Shown piece after piece: positions 10,697 through 20,769 of a stretch of DNA of 23,662 bases. The number at the start of each line of letters is the position of its first letter. Position 1 is the first letter of the stretch. A model generated the notes under the pieces. The model saw only the letters and a program-made list of their open reading frames with translations, did no database searches and was not told where the DNA came from. Source of the stretch: Reticulitermes lucifugus. Its lineage: Eukaryota > Arthropoda > Insecta > Blattodea > Rhinotermitidae. A program made the translations under genes and the position numbers. The stretch covers positions 530 to 24,191 of the forward strand of contig JAKCWW010008997.1 of NCBI GenBank assembly GCA_026260175.1, read 5' to 3'.

Positions 10697-11208
10697 ACCT
10701 TGAGGTTGAAGGCACTACGATCCTTCAAAGCGTGCGTAACTATATACCAATATACACGGTACTCATCCCAGAAGACGAATCTTGAACATTACGACTGCTT
10801 GCTGTCTGTGACATTATCAACTTGGAAATTAACACGGACATTAGACACATTCTAAAAACTATTTATGGTAATGTATTGTAGTCGGTGAAATTTATTTACT
10901 TAATGTATGTAAGAGATATAAAAGCATTTTATTGGTATTTTCTTCAGTGGTCTTACGTGTGGAGAACTTAAGATTTGGATAGAAACATATTTTGATAATG
11001 TGGAATGTCCTGCAACCTCGTGGCAAAAGTTGTAAACGACGGCGTAGTGCTAGTGGTCGCTTTCCACACGGATAGGGCTAGCTTGCCAAGTTGAAGGAGT
11101 TCGTTTGCACGTCGCGTGAATGGTAACAGAACGATTTGCGTGTCTGATATAGAAAGGTGACTGAATCGAAATGCTTGGCTCTCTATAATTTCATAATTTG
11201 ATAGTAGG

Positions 11209-11269
11209 GGTAATGGAGGGGTGGGACAAAGGCCGAAATGGATATAGTGGATCCCATCCCTCCTTTACT
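11209..11269. repeat. Imperfect inverted repeat
   Basis: GTAATGGAGGGGTGGGA and TCCCATCCCTCCTTTACT are about 15/18 complementary across a loop of about 25 nt. Weak complementarity continues outward into AT-rich sequence (ATAATTTCATAA / TAATGAATTATTAC). It may be a small MITE in the promoter-proximal region. Confidence 0.4.
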
Positions 11270-11615
11270 GTAATGAATTATTACATTAAAATCTACATAT
11301 AGATTGATCGCTTAGTACAAGTGGTGTACAACTAGTGGTTCTTGATGCAGCTGACCGTACTCAGTAATCTTACATAGACGGTGCAGATTGAACGCGTGAT
11401 CGAGCGGATCTCTCTCAAGGACATAGACAACGCTAGATATGATTCATACTAAACAGAAGAAACCACATCTGCATGAAGTGGTTCAACGTATCCGTGTGTG
11501 GTGATGGACGTGTGTGAGGTTAATGTGTAATTGATTGAGGTTGAAGTGGTGTTTGTGTTACTGGAAAGAAGTGAACTTCGTGCTGTGATGTGTTTGAATC
11601 CGTCAGTTCACAGCA

Positions 11616-11720
11616 ATGTCAAAAAGAAACGTAACTTACATGAAACCGCAAGAACCCAGTTTCTTAAGGAAGTTAAAGGCAGAAGCAGGATATAAAGCAG
11701 CTGATACCGTGGAGACAAAG
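11616..11720 (+). CDS. KIAA1143: KIAA1143 homologue, exon 1 (residues 1-35)
   Basis: ATG at 11616 (G at -3) opens a 35-codon exon whose product begins MSKRNVTYMKPQEPSFLRKL and ends in DTVETK. This matches the conserved N-terminus of the KIAA1143 family (MSKRN..Y..P.EP.FL..........VETK), a small nuclear-type eukaryotic protein of about 150 residues with no assigned biochemical activity. The exon ends at AAG|GTTAGT (donor GT at 11721-11722) in phase 0. Intron 1 is 2860 nt. The frame joins exactly to the exon at 14581, whose product continues the same family alignment. The gene is divergent from the zinc-finger gene and has a CpG-rich upstream region, as expected of a broadly expressed gene. Confidence 0.9.
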
Positions 11721-12559
11721 GTTAGTACTTTTCTTTCAGCTTATGATTTTTGGTTTGTAAGTTATGTTTAAGGTCACTGTCAACAGAGCTTGAAGGACAA
11801 TAAAGCATATAAGCATTGTAGCCTTTTACCACATTTTCTGGAAAGTTAAACTGTGAAGGTTGTTAATCTGTACAGTGCAGTCTTCCTTGAATTCATTTTT
11901 TATGTTTTTTGCACGTGTAAGAACAGGTCTTATAGGTTGCATTGCCAAGTATGATGTCCCAGTGGGCTGTTGAGGTTTATTTTCATTCGTTTTGTTTAAC
12001 AGGTTGAGTATGGCATGAACATGTTTATCACATTGTATCATTCATAAACATATGTCAGAAAACTGACTGTAGAAACTGGCATTGGTTATATCATATGGTG
12101 AGGAATTGCATGAAGTAAGTTAGAATGGTTTATGTCAGTTTGATAATTGTAACTTCATTCAAAAATAAGTGGAAAGGAAAAAGAGTTAGGTGCATTGGAG
12201 TGGTGAAACACTCACTTGTGTGGCTGCTGTATTGTGAAGCTGTTCCACAAAATATTTGTAATCTTTTGTGAAACAGAACTGTTGGTTTATGGTGGCTAGA
12301 AAATGTGCATTTATAGTTTGAAGTATTGCATTTCTCAGTGTTGAATGGGAATGGCATAATAAATTAGTGATGTTTACTCAGACTTCCCCACCATCTTTGA
12401 AATTTTGGATAAAATTGTTCTAGAGCTGACAAGAAACATTGTGCAAAAGCATTGACCATAAATACCTTCCTGGAAAGGATGGGAAGGATCTAGGATGATA
12501 TATTCAAACATTTGATGATGTTCGAACATCATACATTGTGTGGTGATTTTCAAATGTAG

Positions 12560-13190
12560 TTGATTTTTCAGTAGGAGAATGTCATGGCAGATTTAAATGA
12601 AATCTAGACCAAGCATGCTGCATTGTGACAAATTGTGACAAACTTAGTTTGAAGTACTAGATTGTCAGCAGTTCTCTTGGTTGTCTTTGGTTGACTTGGA
12701 GATGCAGGTGCCAGAATTCCAAGAAAATCCCAGTTGGATGGCTGAGTTTGATGAGTTGAGGAAAGGAGTGTAAATGTTCGCAGTATTCCAAAAATGGAAT
12801 CTCATGAAAAAGCTAAAAACCTAATTTAAATGCAGGAAGTCATATCAAATCTTTTCAGACACTGACATGATTGGCTTTAGCAGTGATGGAATTCTTTCGA
12901 ACAACATGTTTGTGTGAACAATTATCCTGAAGAATGAAATATATGAAACTGGACCCAAGGAACTGTCTTACAAATAAAAATATTGCTGATTGTGTCACTA
13001 CCAAAACAATTATGTACAAAGTGAAAATTTGAGTGATGTGCAAGAGTACACAATAGCCAAGTATCTCACTAAGTCTGTCAGCATACAGGTTGACTGCTGG
13101 AAGCTTCAGTGTCATCTGGTATCACTTAAGATTGATAATTACTTTTGGTAAAAGTTTGGCACCTAAAAGGAAAAAGTTTTGCCACCCCTG
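12560..13190 (-). mobile_element. Possible decayed hAT element; clear TIR-like end at 13190
   Basis: Read on the minus strand from 13190 the sequence starts CAGGGGTGGCAAAAC, closely matching the hAT-type end at 187 (CAGGGGTGGCCAAAC). On the plus strand, within 500 nt upstream, a short frame near 12697-12771 reads EMQVPEFQENPSWMAEFDEL, which has the look of a hAT transposase C-terminus, but I cannot confirm it. The opposite TIR was not found, so the left limit is a guess. Confidence 0.35.
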
Positions 13191-13505
13191 GTGTGGTGTG
13201 TTATTATGCTTCTAGTTGAGCATAAGTGTTTCTCCAAATTCTGGATCAATTAAAATCAAATGTCATTGATTTATCGAGTCTTAGGTGTGTTCCTTTTGAT
13301 GTGACTCCAAACACCAGGTTTTTACCAGTACACTATTGTCTGGATCTGGAACTGTGCAGTTTTATTGTGGTATCTGCCCTTTTATGTTATTATGAATTTA
13401 GGTTATTAATTTTGATGTATTCATAGATATGTACCATACTCATTTTTATTTCCTATCACTTGCTGGTGGTATCTGCCGTTTTTCCATCTCTATTGGACAA
13501 TATTC

Positions 13506-13786
13506 ACATAGCTGGTATAGTGACTAGACTGTGGGCTGAACAATCCGGGGGTCAAGTCCTGGCAGGGGCAAGAGATGTTTCTGTTTTCCAAAATGTCCAG
13601 ACTGGCTCTGGGGCCCAGGCAGCCTCCAATTCAATGGGTACCAGTGTTCTTCCCGGGAGTAAGATTTCCAGGGTGTACCACTCATCTCCATCCAGTGCCA
13701 AGGTTGTGAATTTGTGGAGCTGTACCTCTGCCTGTCCCCCTCCCATATGCCTTCTTGATGTTGAGTGGCACAGCCTTTTTTACCTT
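13506..13786 (+). mobile_element. tRNA-derived SINE, family A (full copy with target-site duplication)
   Basis: The element is flanked by TATTGGACAATATTC (13491-13505) and TATTGGACAGTATTC (13787-13801), a 14/15 target-site duplication. The head has an A-box-like TGGTATAGTGA (13513-13523) and a degenerate B box GGTCAAGTCC (13550-13559), followed by TCCTGGCAGGGGCAAGAGA. The body carries CCAGACTGGCTCTGGGGCC, a GGGTACCAGTG..CTTCCCGGGAG block and a TGTACCTCTGCCTGTCCCC..TATGCCTTC block. The tail is (TTTACC)-like. The same blocks occur in two further copies on the minus strand at 20166-20305 and 20770-21066. CpG sites are largely lost in this copy. Confidence 0.85.
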
Positions 13787-14580
13787 TATTGGACAGTATT
13801 CTTCTAGAATGCCCTACTAGGTTTACTAGACCATTGTCTCAGGCTTATTGTAACTGCACATTTTCTTTATGTTGAATGCCCCTCCATCTTGATTTAAAAT
13901 AAATTTTCACCCTGGCACTGTTTCTCTATTAATTTATCTTCTCTTTTGCATAAGTTCATTGTAAGTATTCCTTTATAATCACATTCCAGCCCACTTTTTC
14001 ATGTATAATCCTTTCTGTAGTATTCTCCTTTGCTCTGTAATTGTGGCTGTTAATAAGAATATGCTCAGCTTACATGAATCACTGTTACAGTCTGAAAAAG
14101 AAAAGTTGGCTTAAAAACTATGTGCAGGTATAGAGGGTTGTATTGCGCATTTCCTTTTAATAAGCTAGTTCTGCATATTGGTGTTGGGCATGTTGAAGAA
14201 ACTACTTAAATTTGAGGTACTACTAACATTGTAAAGCTTTATAATATAGAAACAAGCTGCCTTTGACACATCTTGTGTGACTTCTGTATATTACAGGAAA
14301 GCATTCTGTTTTGAAATATGTTTCAACATGACTTAGAGCATACTGACTTCATTTACAGTTAGTACTAATTCACAGCCATTCAAGTGGTTATTGATTTCAG
14401 AGTGCAGATTTTTATTCGTCATAATAAGAATATGTTAGTTTGCTGTTGATGGTGCTAACTTTCTTTTTCTGTGGCTTACACATTTTGTTCTTTAATATTT
14501 TTGTCGTAAATCTGTAACTTATTAGTGGCATATGTTCCCAAGAAATGGAGATAACACACATGGTTGATTGCAATTTACAG

Positions 14581-14701
14581 AGAGAGGTCCTACCACATGA
14601 TGCTGATGAGCTTGAGGATAAGGAAGATGAGCAGCCACTTGTAGTGGTACTTAAATCTGGTGATCTGACAGCGGAGGAAGTGGCAAACATCAAGAAGGAA
14701 G
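14581..14701 (+). CDS. KIAA1143: KIAA1143 homologue, exon 2 (residues 36-75)
   Basis: The acceptor CAATTTACAG ends at 14580. Forty codons follow and the exon ends in phase 1 at GAAG|GTAAGG (donor GT at 14702-14703). The product runs REVLPHDADELEDKEDEQPL then VVVLKSGDLTAEEVANIKKE. This corresponds to the acidic DKEDEQP..VVVLK.GDL..EEV..IK block, the most conserved part of the family. Human KIAA1143 continues for about another 75 residues, including a RIIYRKP-like stretch and a Lys-rich tail. I could not find these in the remaining 9 kb, so the 3' exon is either beyond the window or too diverged to see. If the donor were not used, the frame would read through 32 more codons to a stop at 14797-14799, giving a shortened isoform with an unrelated tail. 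Confidence 0.9.
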
Positions 14702-16759
14702 GTAAGGTAGTGTTGATATCTGCAAACTCCCCAGATATACCTGATAACTTTCCAAAAGTTTTACAAGTAACAATATATTACCCACTCAGAACCCTGTAAG
14801 ATGATGCAGCTTAGAACCCAAAGTACAACATTTAAATAAATCAGCAGTTTATGATGAAAATCTCAGCATATTTTGACTGGATCCAGGCATTATCGGGAGG
14901 CTGTCCACCAGGCACGCAAAGCTACAAATATTTACATTGGTGTTTGCAAGTGTAAAAATAACTGCACCCACTAACCTACAACCACTTGATTATTCAGACT
15001 TCCTGCCTACTTAAAGCATGATCTTGAACTTAGGACAGATCAATGGTCTATGAATCCAGTAGCGACAGTTAAAATTCTTGTACAGTCATAATAAGATAGT
15101 AATTTAATTTCCCAGTGTTTACATTATAGTTTTCCTTTATTGCATCCTTTCCACTGAATTATCAAGGCAAATACCCAGTACTGGTAAACATATGTAGCAA
15201 GTTCATTTAGACCTGCTTCCAGGGACTCTCCAGAGTGAAAACTGGGAATGTAAATAGCTCTGTATTATGGCTGTGTAAGTATTTTACGCTTCACCATTCA
15301 TTTTAATATACTCATTGATATACTTCAAGGTGAATATCATGTTTAAATAGCTAACAAACCTGAACAATCAAATGGTTTAAGTGAGTGAAGTTATTTTTAA
15401 AACTGTTAGGTGTAAATGTAATATTTTGTAGCTGCATGTGTTTGGAAGTGAGCCTCCTGATGAAGACCAGAACCAGTCATGACATGTTGGGGTTTTTATG
15501 ATAAATTGGTAATTTATGTGGATGTTGTGCTTTGGTGGTTGGACTTGCATCGAAGGTAGATGTTACAGCAGTATGGAATGTAACATCAAGAATATTATTA
15601 TTACAGTTTTGAACACTAAGTACCCTCTCAGCCGAGGAAGATAAATATTTATGCAAGGCAGGTGTGAAAAATGTTAGGCGGCTTCCATGATTAAGTGTCT
15701 GCCCATTATTTTTATATGGCATCTGAATGCAAGGGTGTGAGATGAATGTGTCTGTCTGTCCAGAGTGAGGTCAGGTATACTTTTTCACAAGTCGTAACCT
15801 GTACTGTGCGTTGCATACTTGCTTATTTAAGTAGGTATGCCATATTCTTGCTGGTTTGCATAATGGGGTAATGCTTGAAGTAGTGGTGTTAATTTATAGG
15901 TACATATTCATTGTTAATATTTTGTATGCATTTAGATGTAAGTACCATGATATATCTAGTACTTCTAAGTGTTGTAGTTTTTCAATTGCATGAAGAGTTT
16001 TTGATGTCTGTGAGTCAATGAACGATGGACTGTATGATGATTGACCATTCACTTACAGCCTGAACAGAAAAATTAACAAAATCATGATAATGCTATTGTG
16101 TCACTTGAACCATTTACTGACTACTGCTAACATGGATAGTGGAATGACTGATTTGCTTGAATATGTATGGACATTTAATTAAAATAACACACGTGTACAT
16201 TGCTCTCTGTTTGCCAGCGATCAAAGAATAGGGGGTAGGATCTGTGGTTTTTCAATCATGTCATAATTTGTTGGAGTTTTTTTATGTTACCTGCAAGTTA
16301 AGAGGGATTGCAAGGTCACAGTTTCAAGTGTGATGGTAATCCTAACTGTAATGTGTATACTCAATGGATTATCAGACAGAGATTTTTCACGTATCTTTGA
16401 TAACTGGAAAATAAGATGGACTGAGTGTGTTGTGAAAGGAGGGAATAGGCTGAAGAACAACTTTTGTGGAAGCAAGTCTTTATTAAACTTTTTTCCTTAA
16501 ATTCTTTTCTTCAAGGTCTTCTTGTCTAATAGTACAATTTAGAGATTATCAACTCCTACACTGCAGTAACAGTTTTTAATTTTAGTTAAAGGGCATGTCA
16601 GTTTAAAGATTTGAATTGTCAGGAATTGTGATAAATGTAATTTTATTTTGGCTTGCAGATGTGTTTAAAATGTAAGAAATATTAAGAACTTGGTTAAGGA
16701 AGGAAATGATTCCAAACTACAAGATTTTAGGTTTTTGTTGCATTGTTGGCTGAAGATTT
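14702..16759 (+). other. Presumed intron 2 of the KIAA1143 homologue; no coding seen
   Basis: CpG-poor, AT-rich sequence. Acceptor-like sites were examined near 15430, 16218, 16585 and 16660. None opens a frame resembling the KIAA1143 C-terminus, and each closes within about ten codons in the phase required. Near 15451-15484 there is CTCCTGATGAAGACC followed by CAGTCATGACATGTTGG, a degenerate version of the central block of the elements at 1820 and 6805. Confidence 0.5.
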
Positions 16760-16887
16760 AAGTCTTCTGGGATGTTATGCCATATTCTTGGTTTGGAAAG
16801 GTCATAGTTTTTCATCTCAGGGTCAAACAGCCCAAGAAGACTTCTGTGACTGTTTGGCCCCAAAGGCATAACATCCAAAAAGACGTG
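16760..16887. mobile_element. Small inverted-repeat element
   Basis: Arms AAGTCTTCTGGGATGTTATGCC (16760-16781) and its near-complement, read as GTCTTTTTGGATGTTATGCC on the minus strand (16866-16885), enclose about 85 nt. An 82-codon minus-strand frame (16717-16965) crosses the element and probably reflects the repeat, not a host gene. Confidence 0.5.
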
Positions 16888-17237
16888 AGTCTTTATGTTC
16901 TGCAGTAGTTTGGGCCATTCCGCAATATTAAGAGATGTTTTGTCAGCCATTGTTTTGAATTTCATTCATCCAGCATCGTATCAGACAGTTCGGTATTACA
17001 GATATGAGATGAGTGGACAATAAGGATTACAACAATTTTTCTTTAGTTTGGTGGCACAAGACAGAAGGTGCTGAAACTGTTAAAAGATGCTGCTGTGATA
17101 CTGTGATTTTGTACCCAGTCAGTTTCTGCTATTAGTTTGATAGAAGTAATGTTACCTTCAATGGTGTAACTCATAACGAAGTTTCGTGAAAATCATTAAA
17201 GTGGTCAAAAAGTTGCAATTGTGACACACACACATAA

Positions 17238-17253
17238 CACCACCACCACCACC
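17238..17253. repeat. (ACC)n microsatellite
   Basis: Five to six ACC units follow a short (CA)n run at 17223-17233. Confidence 0.8.
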
Positions 17254-17318
17254 AGCTGAATGATGTCATAATCCTGCTTGCGAGTTTTGAGTTTTTCGCA
17301 TTGGTATGGCTGAGAATT

Positions 17319-17586
17319 CCGTTCTTCTAGGATGTGACGCTGAGTCAATGGGTAATCGGGTCCCGACATTTCGAGGGACCGTAGTGCACTCAAAACAACG
17401 GGATCTGATTGTTTTATTATTATTACCTATCACATATTACTATACATTTATTATATTGTATTACATTATATATTATTATATTACCCATTATTACTATTAC
17501 CCATTGACCCAATATCATATCCCGAAAGCCCCGAAACTTCAGGATCCGATTACCCATTAGCGAAGAGTCTGATTCCAGAAGAACGG
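17319..17586. mobile_element. 268-bp TIR element with ATTACCCATT repeats
   Basis: The ends CCGTTCTTCTAGGA (17319-17332) and TCCAGAAGAACGG (17574-17586) are inverted. Similarity continues inward for about 65 nt: AATGGGTAATCGGGTCCCGA on the left against the complement of GGATCCGATTACCCATT on the right. The centre is a TTA-rich low-complexity tract with two more ATTACCCATT units, so this 10-mer occurs four times in all, once inverted. It is likely non-autonomous. Target duplications are not clear. Confidence 0.6.
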
Positions 17587-19233
17587 ACTCTGTGTAAGCC
17601 AATTTCTTTGCCGTAAGGAAGGAGTGTAGGCTGTTCTCTTTTTCATGAGATTTCGTTGGTTTTTGGAACCTTGTCTCTTCTCCATTGGAGGGAGAGTGAA
17701 ATGGGACTTGTAAACAGCGTGACCATTCAGGGTCGTTTAAGGTTTGCTGCCTTTCAAATTTTACATACGATTTCTGTGATTATCTGCGAATTTTAAATAC
17801 TCGATGACGATTCTCTCAGCGTTTGCGTCCTTTTGTGGCCAGAGCTAGACGGTGAGGCATGCCCTTTCCGCTGTTGAGAAGCCTGTAATGCGAGCGGTAA
17901 TAGTTAAAATTGGTATTGACCTGCATTGGCGACATACAAAACAAATCTGGAACTTTATCCAAGCACGGACTGGACACATTGACGGCGATCGCGAACTTAA
18001 TGATACGCGTACCGATTGCGGCCCACGTAACTAGCCTTAATTGTCTAGGCCTATTTCTTGCCTTTCGTATTTCATCAGACGAATTCAGACGCATGATTTT
18101 ACTATTCACCGCATGTGTAGAGTGATTAAGTCAAGGACAGCCGGGTGGACAGCAGTGCAGTACGCATGGGAAGGTGAAAAGTGCGTACGAAATTTTAGTT
18201 TGAGAATCTGAAAGGAAGCGATGGCTTAAAACCATTGGTGCACTAATCGCGGGCGACGAAATTGTGTACGTTGGCGCCTTATATTTGTGGGTCTTCAGTA
18301 TGGAACTTGCTTCGTGACACCCATCTGGCGCCTAGAATTTCGAGGTGGCTGCTAGATGTTTTGAAAATTCGTGCCCTGCTGCTTAAAACTGTGATATTCA
18401 AACTCTTAATATCTGTGGAAACCTTGTGGCTAAATCTGAATTTTTGCGGAACTCCTGTAAGGTAAAAGTGAACCTTTTGGGTGCGGAAATGAAATACAAA
18501 TTTTAAAACACAAACTTTTATTTAAATTAATGAAATATTTACGCACGTTTATAAAAACATAATTTTACTCTTGGCGATTTGCACTGAAAATAAACCCAGT
18601 GTCGATTATGCGCAAATATGGGGAAGAAAGTAGTAAAATGCGATTACAAATTATCAGAATCATATTTACCGATTTCATTACAAACAAAATATGCAGTTTG
18701 AATACCACTGGCTTACGAGATAGAGATTTCAGTGAGGTGATAATTACGAGTATAATGAAGTGGATAGTAATGGCATAAGATATGAGGGCATGGGCAGGAT
18801 TCGGGTGGCCCAGGGTAGGGTGCAGTGGTGCCGTCCTGTGAATATGACAATGAGCTTTTCGTTTCCATACGTTCAGCTGTTGTTAGCTGCACATGGCGGA
18901 TTCTGTTCCGAGGAATTGTCGACAACGTCATACGATAAGCGTGTGTATTCTTTTGCGATTAACCTTCAGCATTGAGGATCTGTAATTTGTTTTTTTTTCT
19001 TTGTGTAAAATGAATCATATTTTAGAAAACGATTAACATCTCAGTTTGAGTTTCAGTTCGTACCGCACAGTTAACATACTCCGTCTTGGTTATAACAAGA
19101 CTGCAAATGGTGTACTCCGTGACGTAGTACACAGACTACTAAGGCTTTCTTTACTTTGAAAATGTTACGTATATGATTTTACGGTACACGTGTCAGTGTA
19201 GTTTCGTTTACGCACATAAGAAAAACACGGCCT
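17587..19233. other. CpG-rich gene-less stretch
   Basis: CpG density rises abruptly near 17.2-17.3 kb. Several overlapping open frames of 60-97 codons lie on both strands at 17816-18125 and 18262-18465. The mutual overlap, the lack of domains and the absence of splice context argue against coding. The sequence is probably old repeat material of types I cannot name. Confidence 0.4.
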
Positions 19234-19775
19234 TCCCTGCATCGATTTGCGCGAAACTCACTGAACCGCATTATGTTGCGGATACCTTACCAAGTGCAGT
19301 ACGAATAGAAATTAATTTGTGCCCCTGCGACACGTATGGCTTTCACTGCCTCGATTTTCACGAAACTCGGAATTATTAAAATTGTTGTGAACGTTCCTGT
19401 ACCGAATTTTGTTCAAATCGGACGAAAAAGGTACAAAATTATGGCAAAATTGTATTTCCTCCCTGAAGTAAGGTATGATTTTCACTGCACCGATTTTCAC
19501 GAAACTCACAACCGCAAAACGGCATAACGGGAGATTATTCTGTATGGAATTTGACCCATATCTTTCGAGAAATATGGAAAGTACGGGTGGAAATTCATGT
19601 ACGGCCTTAAGTGGAATATGCCTCATCGAGCCGATGCTATGAAACTTTCGCTTGCCGGACAACGTTTTGTACAGAACGTGGGTACCGAATTTAATGAAAA
19701 TCAGACAAACGGTTTAGATGCTGATACTAAGTCACGGACGGACGGACATGGTCTGCACACAGGGAATTTTGTTTT
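19234..19775 (+). repeat. Block with three degenerate CGATTTTCACGAAACTC units
   Basis: Units at 19234-19261 (CTGCATCGATTTGCGCGAAA), 19341-19369 and 19480-19509 (CTGCACCGATTTTCACGAAA) are spaced 107 and 139 nt apart. The block ends GAATTTAATGAAAATCAGAC, GGTTTAGATGCTGAT and a GGACGGACGGACATGG stretch. Such GAAACT / GGACGGACGGAC sequences are typical of an arthropod interspersed repeat whose class I cannot assign. An older relative lies at 7157-7280. Short frames on both strands are incidental. Confidence 0.5.
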
Positions 19776-19940
19776 TACTTTGTAAAGAGCCCTTCAAAAC
19801 CAATCAGTTGACGCTTTTAAGGGAAATGTTGGCTGTTTAGAAAGCTATACAGAAACACATGTAAATACACTCTGTGGGAAGAGTGTACATTTTTTTAATG
19901 TTAACCTCATCGTACTTTAAGTAACCACTAGGCTTCAGAA

Positions 19941-20159
19941 CAGGGGTATCCAACCTTATTGACAGGGGGCAACAACCGTTATTGTGGGCTGGTTCTCGGA
20001 CCGCACGTGTAAAAATCGTAAGTGGTATACCTGGCCTTCAAAATTCTTGTGTAATTTTTATAGTATATATGTATATATACTATACAAATTATATATATGT
20101 GTATGTGTGGTCGCGGGCCGCACAACACAAACTGGCGGGCCGCTAGTTGGATACTCCTG
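19941..20159. mobile_element. 219-bp hAT MITE
   Basis: The ends CAGGGGTATCCAACC (19941-19955) and AGTTGGATACTCCTG (20145-20159) are hAT-type terminal inverted repeats. The flanks CTTCAGAA (19933-19940) and TTTTAGAT (20160-20167) agree at 5 of 8 positions, as expected of a decayed 8-bp target duplication. Subterminal GGGCCGCAC-type repeats and an internal near-palindrome of TA/GT steps (about 20060-20085) are present. There is no transposase. Confidence 0.8.
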
Positions 20160-20165
20160 TTTTAG

Positions 20166-20305
20166 ATAAAGGTATATTTCACCCTATAATATGCCATGAA
20201 GGCCCAGAGGGGGAGTAGAGGTGTAGCTCTTAACCTCGGCGCAACCNGGGGGGTGGTCGACGCCGCGCTCCGGCCGCTTTACCGCCGAGTAAGTAGGTTT
20301 TAAAG
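20166..20305 (-). mobile_element. SINE family A, 3' half
   Basis: Read on the minus strand it starts at CGGCGGTAAAGCGGCCGG, continues CGGCGTCGACCAC, GCGCCGAGGTTAAGAGC and ACACCTCTACTCCCCC, and ends GGCCTTCATGGCATATTA plus an ATACCTTTATC tail. These blocks match the bodies of the copies at 13506 and 20770. CpG sites are retained here, unlike in the 13.5-kb copy. The single ambiguous base (N) of the window falls in this element at 20247. The head is missing (5' truncation). It directly abuts the hAT MITE. Confidence 0.7.
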
Positions 20306-20769
20306 AATTAATAAAATACACAATTTGCTGCTTTTGGTGTAGAATCCCAGTGTCAGAGTTAGTCGAAACATCTTCAGTATTTTTCGAGACGTAACGTGCG
20401 AACGGACTGACACCATATATCCATCCCTGTGAACCCCGTAGCAAGAAACGTGTAACAGATCACATACAGAGGACGTAGTTTATGCATTTAAGATACCTTT
20501 GATCAGCATCTAGTTTAGTGACACATTTTGTTTTACCGAATCTATGCTTCAAGCGTCGTGGGACATACCTGCGTGGGGTTAGGGCACCAGTTGTGATTCA
20601 GTGTACCAACGAAGGTCGTTAGATTTAGGCCTAACATCTTGCTAATCGAGAATGTATTTGGGTGAACGTACTTACCATCTGTTGTATGATATACAGAACG
20701 GGCGAGTAACTGACTGCGGAGTCAACAGTTGCGGTTCGGTTACTAGCAAGAATGCTGACAATTTTTCTT
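20306..20769. other. Gene-less spacer between SINE copies
   Basis: No coding or repeat family is recognised. AGTGTCAG near 20349 and CTGACACC near 20408 form a small inverted pair. A TTAGGCCTAA palindrome lies near 20625. Confidence 0.4.

Larger units (their letters stand above)
9461..11615. promoter_or_regulatory. CpG-rich interval between divergent genes, presumed promoter region
   Basis: CpG becomes frequent here (about 30 in the last 600 bp) compared with the kilobases on either side. The interval lies upstream of the KIAA1143 start codon and upstream of the minus-strand zinc-finger gene. A TATAAAAG at 10917-10924 is followed by an initiator-like TCAGTG at 10944-10949, 29 nt downstream, on the plus strand. 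A TCAGTT lies at 11603-11608, just before the ATG. On the minus strand a GTAAGA donor-like site at 11368-11373 could end a first exon of the zinc-finger gene, but its phase does not fit the coding exon. A 123-codon minus frame at 9583-9954 has no ATG near its start and no recognisable domain. Promoter assignment is inference. Confidence 0.4.
11721..14580 (+). other. Intron 1 of the KIAA1143 homologue
   Basis: The intron is bounded by GTTAGT at 11721 and a TTGCAATTTACAG acceptor ending at 14580. It is strongly CpG-depleted (about three CpG between 12001 and 13000). It contains a possible hAT remnant ending at 13190 and a SINE at 13506-13786 with target duplications. No other exon is convincing. 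The short open frames here have no family signal. Confidence 0.8.

Noticed and set aside
13506..13580. tRNA gene
   Set aside because: The tRNA-like head lacks a complete cloverleaf and is followed by a repeat body with target duplications: a SINE. The same applies to the heads at 1435-1506, 21000-21066 and 22300-22366.
16660..16680. Acceptor GGCTTGCAG as KIAA1143 exon 3
   Set aside because: In the required phase it adds only five codons (DVFKM) before a stop and shows no family similarity.
17816..18125. Overlapping open frames on both strands (97, 71 and 60 codons)
   Set aside because: Mutually overlapping, no family signal. I cannot tell a relic from chance.
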